A DNA stretch of 6,909 nt from Minisyncoccota bacterium (GCA_938036275.1 CALHPI010000002.1:1-6909); one strand, 5' to 3'; shown: positions 1 through 6,679, counted from the first letter of the stretch. A program made the numbers and translations. The notes: generated by a model not told the origin, from the letters alone.

Positions 1-1157
1 AAGAAAATAAAGACATCATTGAAGAAGCAAATAAAGTTTGGGAGGAAGTTATTAAAAGAGGAGAAAAATATGGATTCAGAAATGCTCAAGCAACTGTTTT
101 AGCGCCTACCGGAACAATTTCTTTTATGCTTGATTGTGATACAACTGGAATTGAGCCAGATTTTGCTTTAGTAAAAATGAAACAACTTGTTGGTGGTGGT
201 TGGATGAAAATTGCCAACAACACTGTTCCTTTGGCGCTTAAAAAACTTGGCTATTCAGAAAAAGAGATTGAAGATATTTTAAAACATTTAGAAGAAACTC
301 AAAATATAGAAACAGCACCTCACTTACAAGACGAGCATTTAGCTGTTTTTGATACATCAGTTCCTCCTCCAGGAGGTCAAAGATCAATTTCCTTAGATGG
401 TCATTTAAAAATGGTTGCTGCGGTTCAACCATTTATTTCTGGTGGAATTTCCAAAACATTTAATATGCCAAATTCAGCAACTATTGAAGATGTTTATAAT
501 GCTTTTATTAATGCTTGGAAATTGGGAATTAAATGTATTGCTATTTATCGCGACGGTTCTAAAGCAACCCAGGCTTTATTTACAACCCAAAAGAAAAAAC
601 CAAGGAATGAAAGACGAAGATTGCCTTTAGTGCGTCAATCAGAAACTCATAAATTTTCGGTAGCTGGTCATGAAGGCTATTTGACTTATAGTTTTTTTGA
701 AGATGGTAGTTTAGGTGAGATATTTATTCGAATGTCAAAACAAGGAAGTACTTTAGCAGGACTTTTAGATGCTTTTGCAATTGCTGTTTCAATTGCTTTG
801 CAACACGGCGTTCCTTTAAAAGAATTAGCCAGTAAATTTATTTATATGAGATTTGAACCAATGGGAATTACTAATAATGAAGATATTCCTTTAGCAAGTT
901 CAATAATTGATTATATTTTTAAATATTTAGCGATGAAGTTTTTATCTACTGAGGAATTAAAAGAGCTCGGTTTGGAAGTTAAAGAAAAGAAATTATTAGA
1001 AGAACATCCTAAGTTAATTGTTGAAATGCCAACCAAAGAAGAAAGTTCTGGATCTTTAGTAGGTCCACCTTGTAAAAATTGTGGTGGAATAACTACCAGA
1101 ACCGGAAGTTGTTATACTTGTTTAGAATGTGGCGAATCAACCGGCGGTTGCGGTTAA
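1..1157 (+). CDS. nrdJ: Adenosylcobalamin-dependent (class II) ribonucleotide reductase, C-terminal part; 5' end outside window
   Basis: Reduces ribonucleotides to deoxyribonucleotides in the cytoplasm using a B12-derived radical. The first complete codon is at base 3, and 384 residues are visible. The frame is open to the window edge and already conserved before the Met codon at 126 (NAQATVLAPTGTISFMLDCD), so 126 is internal and the true start lies upstream. Visible in order (fragment numbering): the phosphate-binding loop PTGTIS (35-40); the barrel end with GIEPDFALVK and ISGGISKTFNMP; the family signature GIKCIAIYRDGSK; a TSCPD-type domain starting near KFSVAGHEGY; and a C-terminal cysteine cluster, CKNCGG then CYTCLECG (C357, C360, C370, C373, C376), ending GGCG, as in NrdJ proteins where it binds zinc or shuttles electrons. 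The radical-site cysteine and the N-terminal domain are not in the window. The stop overlaps the stop of the convergent cysS by four bases. No intein is seen in this part. Family call very firm. Confidence 0.96.
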   Translation, partial: ENKDIIEEANKVWEEVIKRGEKYGFRNAQATVLAPTGTISFMLDCDTTGIEPDFALVKMKQLVGGGWMKIANNTVPLALKKLGYSEKEIEDILKHLEETQNIETAPHLQDEHLAVFDTSVPPPGGQRSISLDGHLKMVAAVQPFISGGISKTFNMPNSATIEDVYNAFINAWKLGIKCIAIYRDGSKATQALFTTQKKKPRNERRRLPLVRQSETHKFSVAGHEGYLTYSFFEDGSLGEIFIRMSKQGSTLAGLLDAFAIAVSIALQHGVPLKELASKFIYMRFEPMGITNNEDIPLASSIIDYIFKYLAMKFLSTEELKELGLEVKEKKLLEEHPKLIVEMPTKEESSGSLVGPPCKNCGGITTRTGSCYTCLECGESTGGCG

Positions 1158-1167
1158 TTTAAATTAA
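1154..1167. other. Shared stop codons inside a 14-bp perfect palindrome at the nrdJ/cysS junction
   Basis: The sequence TTAATTTAAATTAA is its own reverse complement. Its first four bases contain the TAA of nrdJ (1155-1157, plus) and the TAA of cysS (1156-1154, minus). No GC-rich hairpin with a T-run lies between the converging genes, so there is no room for an ordinary intrinsic terminator. The palindrome is certain; any role in ending transcription is unproven, and an all-AT palindrome can arise easily in such AT-rich DNA. Confidence 0.5.
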
Positions 1168-2458
1168 TTACCAAAGTTTTATCTTTTAAATCTTGAAGAT
1201 AGATAAATTTCTTTTCTAAATCAGTGCGAATTTTGTCAGCCTCTTTGAATTTTTTCTCTCGTCTTAATTTTTCTCTTTGTTTGATAAGTTTTTTTTCTTT
1301 AATAGTTAATTTTTTCCAAGGAAAAAGAAAAAGCAAAAATTTATCAAATTTTTGAAGATCTTTTAAAGAGATTTTATTTTCTTCAATAAGCTCATAAAGA
1401 GAAGCAAAAAATTTTGGCGAGTTAAAATCATCTTTTAAAATTTTAACTAAGTTTTGTAAATCTTTCTTTTTTAAATTTTGTCCCTTCAATTTTTTAATCT
1501 TTTCGTTTAAATTAAAATAAGTTTCCCAGGAATTTTTTAAATTTTTATCATTAAAATCAATCGGTGAACGATAATGGTGAAGAAAAACAAAAAATCTTAA
1601 AAATCTGGCCGGATATTTTTTTAAAAAATCCCTAAGTTCAATATAGTTTCCTAAAGACTTTGACATTTTCTGACCGTTAACATATAAAAGTCCTGAATGA
1701 AGATAAAAATTAACAAATTTTTTATTAAAAGCTGCTTCAGACTGAGCAATTTCATTTTCATGATGAGGGAAAATTAAATCAATGGCTCCGCCGTGAAGAT
1801 CAAAAGGAATACCTAAATATTTAATTGACATTGCCGAACATTCAATGTGCCAACCAGGTCTACCTTTACCCCAAGGAGAGTCAAAAAGCCACTCATCATT
1901 TTCCTTTTTCCATAAAGCAAAATCAAAAGCTTCTTCTTTTTCATATTTATCAGTTTTGACTCTTGTTCCGGTAATTTCTTTTTCAATTTTTATTCCTGAA
2001 AGCTTTCCATAATTTTTAAACTTACTAATATCAAAATAAACTCCATCACCAGTTTCATAGGCATAACCTTTCTCAACTAAAGTTTTTATTAAATTGATAA
2101 TCTCTTTTAAATGCTCGCTTACTCTTGGATATTTAAAAGCTTTTTTAATTTTTAAACTTTCTAGATCTTTATAAAATTCTTTGGCGTATTTATCAGCTAA
2201 TTTTTTTGGTGGTATTTTTAGTTCTCGAGATTTTTTTAAAATATCATCATGGATATCAGTAATATTCATTACAAATTTAACTCGATAATTTAAAAACTCT
2301 AAGAATCTTCTTAAAAAATCAAATCTGATATAAGTTACTGCGTGTCCTAAATGACTTGGTCCATAAACAGTCGGGCCACAAACATACATTCTAATAATTT
2401 TTTTTTGTAAAGATCGAAACTTCTCCTTTTTCTTTGTTATCGAATTATAAAAAATCAT
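1154..2458 (-). CDS. cysS: Cysteinyl-tRNA synthetase (CysRS)
   Basis: Class I aminoacyl-tRNA synthetase that charges tRNA-Cys with cysteine. It has 434 residues, slightly shorter than the usual ~460. N-terminal MYVCGPTVYG carries the first zinc ligand C27; the HIGH motif is HLGH (36-39); NITDIHDD follows at 65-72. The remaining zinc ligands fit C207 (GWHIECSAM), H232 and E236 (FPHHENEIAQSE). KMSKS is at 264-268 (GQKMSKSLGN). The C-terminal helical region contains the expected KEADKIRTDLEKK segment before a short tail, which favours CysRS over the related mycothiol ligase MshC. ATG at 2458 is chosen because MIFYNSITKKKE matches the normal N-terminus. No Shine-Dalgarno lies directly before it; see the divergent region for the promoter and a small upstream frame. 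Lysine-rich composition matches the AT-rich genome. The gene is divergent from the tRNA genes and convergent with nrdJ. Confidence 0.97.
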   Translation of the reverse strand: MIFYNSITKKKEKFRSLQKKIIRMYVCGPTVYGPSHLGHAVTYIRFDFLRRFLEFLNYRVKFVMNITDIHDDILKKSRELKIPPKKLADKYAKEFYKDLESLKIKKAFKYPRVSEHLKEIINLIKTLVEKGYAYETGDGVYFDISKFKNYGKLSGIKIEKEITGTRVKTDKYEKEEAFDFALWKKENDEWLFDSPWGKGRPGWHIECSAMSIKYLGIPFDLHGGAIDLIFPHHENEIAQSEAAFNKKFVNFYLHSGLLYVNGQKMSKSLGNYIELRDFLKKYPARFLRFFVFLHHYRSPIDFNDKNLKNSWETYFNLNEKIKKLKGQNLKKKDLQNLVKILKDDFNSPKFFASLYELIEENKISLKDLQKFDKFLLFLFPWKKLTIKEKKLIKQREKLRREKKFKEADKIRTDLEKKFIYLQDLKDKTLVINLN

Positions 2459-2468
2459 ACTTTTATTG

Positions 2469-2474
2469 TATAAT
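2469..2474 (+). promoter_or_regulatory. Candidate -10 box (TATAAT) for the tRNA-Val/tRNA-Pro/endoQ unit
   Basis: A perfect consensus TATAAT, preceded directly by TTG, lies 36 bases upstream of the tRNA-Val gene, predicting a start near 2481 and a tRNA 5' leader of about 30 nt. The -35 side is weak: TTATAA at 2445-2450 (18-bp spacer) matches TTGACA at only three positions. It is the only good promoter seen ahead of the tightly packed plus-strand genes. AT-rich DNA yields such boxes by chance, so confidence is moderate. Confidence 0.45.
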
Positions 2475-2479
2475 AAAAA

Positions 2480-2509
2480 AACATATTTCCTTCTCGAATT
2501 TTTTGTTAA
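2480..2509 (-). promoter_or_regulatory. Candidate cysS promoter (TTAACA / 18 bp / TATGTT)
   Basis: Read on the minus strand, TTAACA (2509-2504, five of six matches to TTGACA) is followed after 18 bp by TATGTT (2485-2480, four of six matches to TATAAT). A start near 2473 would give a leader of about 15 nt before the cysS ATG. A second -10-like box, TATTAT (2475-2470), overlaps the plus-strand TATAAT but has no fitting -35 and would make cysS almost leaderless. The two promoters are interleaved within 52 bp, so RNA polymerase could not occupy both at once. Confidence 0.35.
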
Positions 2510-2510
2510 C

Positions 2511-2582
2511 GGGCGGGTAGCTCAGGGGCAGAGCGTCTCGTTTACACCGAGAAGGTCAGAGGTTCAAATCCTCTCCCGCCCA
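2511..2582 (+). tRNA. tRNA-Val (anticodon UAC)
   Basis: A complete cloverleaf of 72 nt. The acceptor stem pairs GGGCGGG (2511-2517) with CCCGCCC (2575-2581), with discriminator A2582. The D stem is GCTC/GAGC (2520-2523, 2531-2534) with a short 7-nt loop. The anticodon stem is TCTCG/CGAGA (2536-2540, 2548-2552) around loop TTTACAC, giving anticodon UAC at 2543-2545. The variable loop is 5 nt, and the T stem AGAGG/CCTCT encloses TTCAAAT. All stems pair fully. CCA is not encoded (AAC follows), so a CCA-adding enzyme is required. Only two bases separate it from tRNA-Pro, so both are surely cut from one transcript. Confidence 0.97.
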
Positions 2583-2584
2583 AA

Positions 2585-2658
2585 CGGGACATAGCGCAAT
2601 TGGTTAGCGCACCAGCATGGGGTGCTGGAGGTTGCGGGTTCGAGTCCCGCTGTCCCGA
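2585..2658 (+). tRNA. tRNA-Pro (anticodon GGG)
   Basis: A complete cloverleaf of 74 nt. The acceptor stem pairs CGGGACA (2585-2591) with TGTCCCG (2651-2657), with discriminator A2658; the C1-G72 start and A73 are typical of bacterial tRNA-Pro. The D stem is GCGC/GCGC with loop AATTGGTTA. The anticodon stem CCAGC/GCTGG (2612-2616, 2624-2628) carries loop ATGGGGT, anticodon GGG at 2619-2621, with G37 as expected for proline. The T stem is GCGGG/CCCGC around TTCGAGT. CCA is not encoded. One base (T2659) separates its end from the ATG of the next gene. Confidence 0.97.
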
Positions 2659-2659
2659 T

Positions 2660-3913
2660 ATGAAAGTCTTTGCTGATTTACATCTTCATTCAAAATATTC
2701 ACGAGCTTGTTCTAAAAATTTAGATTTAGAAAATTTAAGTTATTATGCAAAATTAAAAGGATTAAATCTTTTAATTACCGGAGATATTACTCATCCTTTA
2801 TGGTTTAAAGAAGTTTCTCAGAAATTAGAAGAGGTTAATGACGGTGTTTATAAGTTAAAAAACTTAGCTAATGAAGTTTATTTTTTATTGGGTGGAGAAA
2901 TTAGTTCAATTTTTTCTCGGAAGGGACAGGTAAAAAGAATTCACTATTTGGTTATTCTGCCAAGATTTGATTTAGTTGAAAAATTGAATAAAAAACTCGC
3001 TCTTTATTCTAATTTAGCTTCGGATGGAAGACCAATTTTAGGTTTAGATGTGATTGATTTTATAAAAATTTTATTTGAAATTTATGATAAAGCTATTTTT
3101 ATTCCTGCTCATATTTGGACGCCTTGGTTTTCCTTATACGGTTCAATGTCTGGTTTTGATTCAATTTATGAAGCTTTTGATGATTATGTTAAATATGTAT
3201 CTGCTGTTGAAACTGGTCTTTCCTCAGATCCTAATATGAATTGGCGCATTCCTGAACTTGATAATATCTCAATTGTTTCTTTTTCGGATGCCCATTCACC
3301 CCAGCCCCATCGTCTTGGTCGCGAGGCAACTTTATTTGAACTTGAAAATCTAACTTATCAGAATTTATATCAAGCTTTAAAAGAACCCGATGAGAGAAAC
3401 AAGATTTTAATGACCATTGAATTTTTTCCTGAAGAAGGCAAATATCATTTTGATGGTCATCGTCTTTGTAAAATAAGATTTTCTCCTCAAGAATCAAGAA
3501 AAAATAATTATCTTTGTCCGGTTTGTGGTAAAAAAATAACTATTGGGGTAATGAGCCGAGTTGAGTTTTTAGCCCAACGACCAGCTGATTTTAATGATCC
3601 GCAAAGACCACCTTTTAAAAGAACGCCACCTTTAACTGAAATTTTAGCGCAAATTTATAAAACTGAACCAACTTCCAAAAAAGTTTTTGATCTTTATTTA
3701 GAAATAATTAAAAAATTTGGCAAAGAACTGGAAATTTTGACCAATAGTTATGATCAAGAAAAAATGGCTGAGCTTTATCCCGATCTTTACCAAGCTTTAG
3801 AAAAAATTAATCAAGAAGATATTATTTTAGAACCAGGCTATGATGGCGAATATGGTAAGGTTATAATTAAATTAGAAGAAAGAAAAGTCGAGAGAAAAGG
3901 TTTGTTTGGTTAA
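2660..3913 (+). CDS. Endonuclease Q (EndoQ) family protein, PHP-domain DNA repair nuclease
   Basis: A 417-residue protein of the EndoQ family (often labelled 'DNA helicase UvrD' or PHP-domain protein in databases). Characterised members nick DNA 5' of deaminated bases (uracil, hypoxanthine, xanthine) and abasic sites. The PHP metal centre is visible: DLHLHSKYS (D6, H8, H10), TGDITHP (D42, H45), GGEIS (E80), RIHYLVI (H95), PAHIWTPW (H151), VETGLSSD (E184) and SDAHSPQPHRLGRE (D210, H212). A zinc site follows: GHRLC (H267, C270) with CPVCGKK (C286, C289). The C-terminal part has QRPPFKRTPPLTEI and PGYDGEYGK, matching EndoQ. The frame is open back to a TTG at 2600, but that stretch is the tRNA-Pro gene, so ATG 2660 is the start; MKVFADLHLH is the normal N-terminus. 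No Shine-Dalgarno is possible, because upstream bases form the tRNA acceptor stem. The stop overlaps the next start (TAATG). Activity is inferred from family. Confidence 0.9.
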   Translation: MKVFADLHLHSKYSRACSKNLDLENLSYYAKLKGLNLLITGDITHPLWFKEVSQKLEEVNDGVYKLKNLANEVYFLLGGEISSIFSRKGQVKRIHYLVILPRFDLVEKLNKKLALYSNLASDGRPILGLDVIDFIKILFEIYDKAIFIPAHIWTPWFSLYGSMSGFDSIYEAFDDYVKYVSAVETGLSSDPNMNWRIPELDNISIVSFSDAHSPQPHRLGREATLFELENLTYQNLYQALKEPDERNKILMTIEFFPEEGKYHFDGHRLCKIRFSPQESRKNNYLCPVCGKKITIGVMSRVEFLAQRPADFNDPQRPPFKRTPPLTEILAQIYKTEPTSKKVFDLYLEIIKKFGKELEILTNSYDQEKMAELYPDLYQALEKINQEDIILEPGYDGEYGKVIIKLEERKVERKGLFG

Positions 3914-4257
3914 TGGTTCTTAAGATCCTTAAAGTTTTAATTATCGATGATCTTAAAGAATTTTTAGATTTTTGGTTTTTACATTTTCCTCAAAATTGGA
4001 TTCGAAGCTATTTCGATCAAATTTATAAATTTGACCAAGTATTAAAATTAAAAGCGAATTTAAGAAATATTACTAAACCTCTTTACGGTGATTATACTTT
4101 AATTGGTTATGCAATTGCTTTTCCTTATCGAGTTTTGAGGATAATTTTTGCCTCGATTTTTTATTTCTTTTTAGGTCTTTTTTATTCGTTTTTTCTTCTG
4201 ATTTGGTTAATTTTGCCGATTTTTCTCTTAGTTTATGGAATTTTACTTTCAAAATAG
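3913..4257 (+). CDS. Small hypothetical membrane protein, coupled to endoQ and the Clp-like gene
   Basis: A 114-residue protein I cannot assign to a named family. Residues 1-60 are mixed polar and aromatic (a likely amphipathic segment FLDFWFLHFPQNWI near 17-30; basic KLKANLRN near 45-52; then KPLYGDYTLIGY at 56-66). Residues about 74-112 are almost purely hydrophobic, enough for one long or two tightly packed membrane helices with a break at P102; there is no signal peptide. The ATG shares one base with the endoQ stop; an AAAGG 12 bases upstream is a weak, distant ribosome site, so translation probably relies on coupling. Its 3' end overlaps the Clp-like gene by 23 nt in another frame. The conserved-looking arrangement suggests it works with the membrane-anchored ATPase, but no function can be read from the sequence. 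It is probably a real gene because it exactly bridges its neighbours and has normal codon use. Confidence 0.8.
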   Translation: MVLKILKVLIIDDLKEFLDFWFLHFPQNWIRSYFDQIYKFDQVLKLKANLRNITKPLYGDYTLIGYAIAFPYRVLRIIFASIFYFFLGLFYSFFLLIWLILPIFLLVYGILLSK

Positions 4258-6679
4258 TTTTTTAGAAATAAATCCGATTGGGCGAAGAATTCTTTTAACC
4301 ATAAAAGAGGCTTTTAATTTGGTTTTAATAATTACTTCATTTTTCCTTCTTTTTTCAGGAATTTTCTGGTTACGACCTTTAGCTCTTTTAATTATTTTAA
4401 TCTGCCTAACTCTTTTTCTACGAAGCTCAGCTCAAGAAGATGTGCGTCGTTTTTATCACCATCAAACCAAAATTAATTTAAATGATTATTTAGACAAAAA
4501 GACAAGAAATTTTTTAATTGCTGTTTTAACTCGCGCTGAAATTTTAAAACCAACAAATTTTTATTTTTTTCTTTTAAAAGAATTTTTAAGAAAAAAAGAA
4601 ATCAGAAATCTTTTTGGAAGATTAAACATTGATTTTGAAAATTTTAATTATACCGTTGATTTTGCAAAGACAAACCAAGATTTCCAAAAATTGATTCTTC
4701 CTATATTAATTTCTGCTTTTAATTTAGCAAAAAGTCTCAATTTTCCTTCAATCAATATTTATTTTTTATTTTTCGGTCTCTATCAAAATGCTGATCCTGA
4801 ATTAGGAAAAATTTTCGAAAGTTCAGATTTAAAAAAAGATTATTTGCTAAGTGGAATTTTAATGGAACTTTTCCGAATTCATTCTTTTGGTCTTAGATCG
4901 CTTTTTCAACCTTTAGCTGTTTTTCAAAGAAAAATTAGTGACCGCGCTTTACTCAATAAAGCTTTAACAAGTAAAGAAACCTATTTTTTAAATGCCTATT
5001 CGGTCGATTTCACTTATTTAGCTAATAAAGAAAACGCCGGTTATTTAATTGGTCATCGTCAAGAATTAGAAAGTTTAATAGAAAATTTAAGACAAGGTAA
5101 TAATGTTTTACTGATTGGTCAAGAAGGCACCGGCAAGGAAGCAATTATTTTACACCTGGCCTGGCTTATTCAAAATGAAAGCGTTCCTCCTGAGCTCTTA
5201 GATTTTCGTTTAGTTAAACTTGATCTTTCTTTGATTTATAGTCAAAACAAAGAAAAATTTTTGGAAATTATGTCTAAAATAATTGACGATGTTCGCGATT
5301 CAGGTTATATTATTTTGTATTTCCCTTATTTTGAGGAAATTATTTTAGAAAAAGATGTTGATATCTTTCATATTTTAGGAGAAGTTTTAAGATCAAGAGA
5401 TATTCCAATTATTGCTACGATGACACCTGAGGGTTATCAAAGGTCTTTAACTAAAGTTAACCTCGACTCCTTTTTTGAAAAAATAGAAATTCAAGAATTG
5501 AGCGAAGAAGAATCTATCTTTCTTTTAACTCTTAAAAGTATCTTATGGGAAAAGAAAGAAAAAATTATAATTAGTCCTCAAAGTGTTGCTACGGCAGTTT
5601 TTTTAGCAAAAAGATTTATCAAAGAAAAACCTTTGCCCCAGTCCGCCGAAGATGTAATTATTGATGGCTTGTCATTGGCAAGAAAACTTAAAAGTAAATA
5701 TTTAACTAAAGAAGCTGTTCAAGAGATAGTTGCTGAAAAGAAAAAAATTCCGGTTAAAGAAATAGATATTGAAGAAAAAGAAAAACTTTTAAATTTAGAA
5801 AATCTTTTACATCAAAGAATTGTTAATCAAAACGAGGCTATTAAGGAAATTGCTCGAGTTTTAAAAATTTATCGTGCTGGTTTAGAGAAAAAGAAAGGAC
5901 CAATTGGAGTTTTTTTATTTGTGGGACCAACGGGTGTTGGCAAAACTGAGACTGCTAAAGCTTTAGCAAAAATCTATTATGGTTCAGAAAAATCTATGGT
6001 TCGTTTAGATATGGTTGAATTCCAAAACCCCGAAGATATTGATAAATTAATTGGTACTAAAGATGGTCAAATATTAGGAAGATTAACCGAGCCTATTAGA
6101 CAAAACCCTTATAGTTTGATTTTGCTCGATGAGTTTGAAAAAACCCACCCGACAATTTTAAGGATATTTTTACCAATTTTTGATGAAGGAATAATTAAAG
6201 ATGCTTTAGGTCGGGAAGTTGATTTTACTAATTCTTTGATTATCTGTACTTCAAATGCTTATTCCGAAGATGTCAAACAAGGTATTGAAAACGGCTTAGA
6301 ATTTGATAAAATAGTAGATAGTCTAAAAAGTAAATTAAGCCAGATATTTTCGGTTGAGCTTTTAAATCGTTTTGATCAAGTGATTGTCTATAAACCCTTA
6401 GATGAAGAGAATCTTTTAAAAATTGCTGAGATAATGATTAAAGATTTGCAAGCTGAGATTTTATTAAAACATGGTATTGATTTAATAGTTAGCTCCCCGG
6501 CTTTAAAAGAAATTGTTCGCTTAGGAACTGATCCTGTTTATGGCGCTCGTCCTCTCCAAAGGAAAATTGACGAAATTATTAGAAGCGAAATTGCTAATTT
6601 AATTTTAGCTAACAAATTAAGTCGCGGTAATAAAATTATTGTTAACTTTGATCAAAATTTTGAGTTTAAGATTGAATAA
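4235..6679 (+). CDS. Membrane-anchored Clp/Hsp100-like AAA+ ATPase with degenerate first ATPase domain
   Basis: An 814-residue relative of ClpC/ClpB. Order: cytosolic start; two membrane helices (about 27-45 and 48-62, split by FWLRP) with basic residues on both outer sides, so a hairpin leaving the rest in the cytosol; two strongly diverged Clp-N-like repeats (about 88-138 and 150-208); AAA1 from NAYSVDF near 253; a short linker without the ClpB/ClpC coiled-coil middle domain; AAA2 from about 515. AAA1 looks non-catalytic: Walker A is GQEGTGKE (295-302, E in place of T/S), the Walker B region IILYFPYFEE (359-368) lacks the D-E pair, and the arginine-finger segment NLDSFFEKI has no Arg. AAA2 is complete: GPTGVGKT (564-571), LILLDEFEK (D632, E633), TSN (672-674), LLNRFD (R712), GARPLQR (770-776). 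The AAA2 pore loop GYVGY is replaced by IGTKDGQ. No convincing ClpP-binding loop is seen. ATG 4235 has no Shine-Dalgarno and depends on the overlap with the preceding gene. Confidence 0.9.
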   Translation: MEFYFQNSFLEINPIGRRILLTIKEAFNLVLIITSFFLLFSGIFWLRPLALLIILICLTLFLRSSAQEDVRRFYHHQTKINLNDYLDKKTRNFLIAVLTRAEILKPTNFYFFLLKEFLRKKEIRNLFGRLNIDFENFNYTVDFAKTNQDFQKLILPILISAFNLAKSLNFPSINIYFLFFGLYQNADPELGKIFESSDLKKDYLLSGILMELFRIHSFGLRSLFQPLAVFQRKISDRALLNKALTSKETYFLNAYSVDFTYLANKENAGYLIGHRQELESLIENLRQGNNVLLIGQEGTGKEAIILHLAWLIQNESVPPELLDFRLVKLDLSLIYSQNKEKFLEIMSKIIDDVRDSGYIILYFPYFEEIILEKDVDIFHILGEVLRSRDIPIIATMTPEGYQRSLTKVNLDSFFEKIEIQELSEEESIFLLTLKSILWEKKEKIIISPQSVATAVFLAKRFIKEKPLPQSAEDVIIDGLSLARKLKSKYLTKEAVQEIVAEKKKIPVKEIDIEEKEKLLNLENLLHQRIVNQNEAIKEIARVLKIYRAGLEKKKGPIGVFLFVGPTGVGKTETAKALAKIYYGSEKSMVRLDMVEFQNPEDIDKLIGTKDGQILGRLTEPIRQNPYSLILLDEFEKTHPTILRIFLPIFDEGIIKDALGREVDFTNSLIICTSNAYSEDVKQGIENGLEFDKIVDSLKSKLSQIFSVELLNRFDQVIVYKPLDEENLLKIAEIMIKDLQAEILLKHGIDLIVSSPALKEIVRLGTDPVYGARPLQRKIDEIIRSEIANLILANKLSRGNKIIVNFDQNFEFKIE

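Noticed and set aside
126..128. ATG as start of the ribonucleotide reductase gene
   Set aside because: The upstream frame from base 3 is open and carries the conserved NAQATVLAPTGTIS segment, so this Met is internal and the gene is cut by the window edge.
238..432. Minus-strand open frame of 64 codons inside nrdJ
   Set aside because: It lies antisense to strongly conserved reductase sequence and resembles nothing recognisable.
415..630. Plus-strand open frame of 71 codons inside nrdJ in another frame
   Set aside because: Shadow of the conserved reductase frame (ISGGISKTFNMP to IYRDGSK region).
1152..1185. Possible intrinsic terminator after nrdJ (GGTTAATT ... AATTACC followed by T-rich sequence)
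   Set aside because: The stem needs mismatches or a bulge, is almost all A-T, and the T-run is broken, so it is too weak to call.
2600..2659. Extension of the endoQ frame upstream to a TTG codon, adding 20 residues
   Set aside because: The added residues are a translation of the tRNA-Pro gene, which folds perfectly; the family N-terminus begins at the ATG at 2660.
3231..3497. Minus-strand open frame of 88 codons inside endoQ
   Set aside because: Antisense to the conserved SDAHSPQPHRLGRE metal-binding region; no start signal or recognisable product.
4235..4257. Frameshift joining the 114-residue membrane protein to the Clp-like ATPase
   Set aside because: Both frames have sensible ends, the ATPase has its own Met and complete membrane hairpin, and short overlaps are the rule in this operon.
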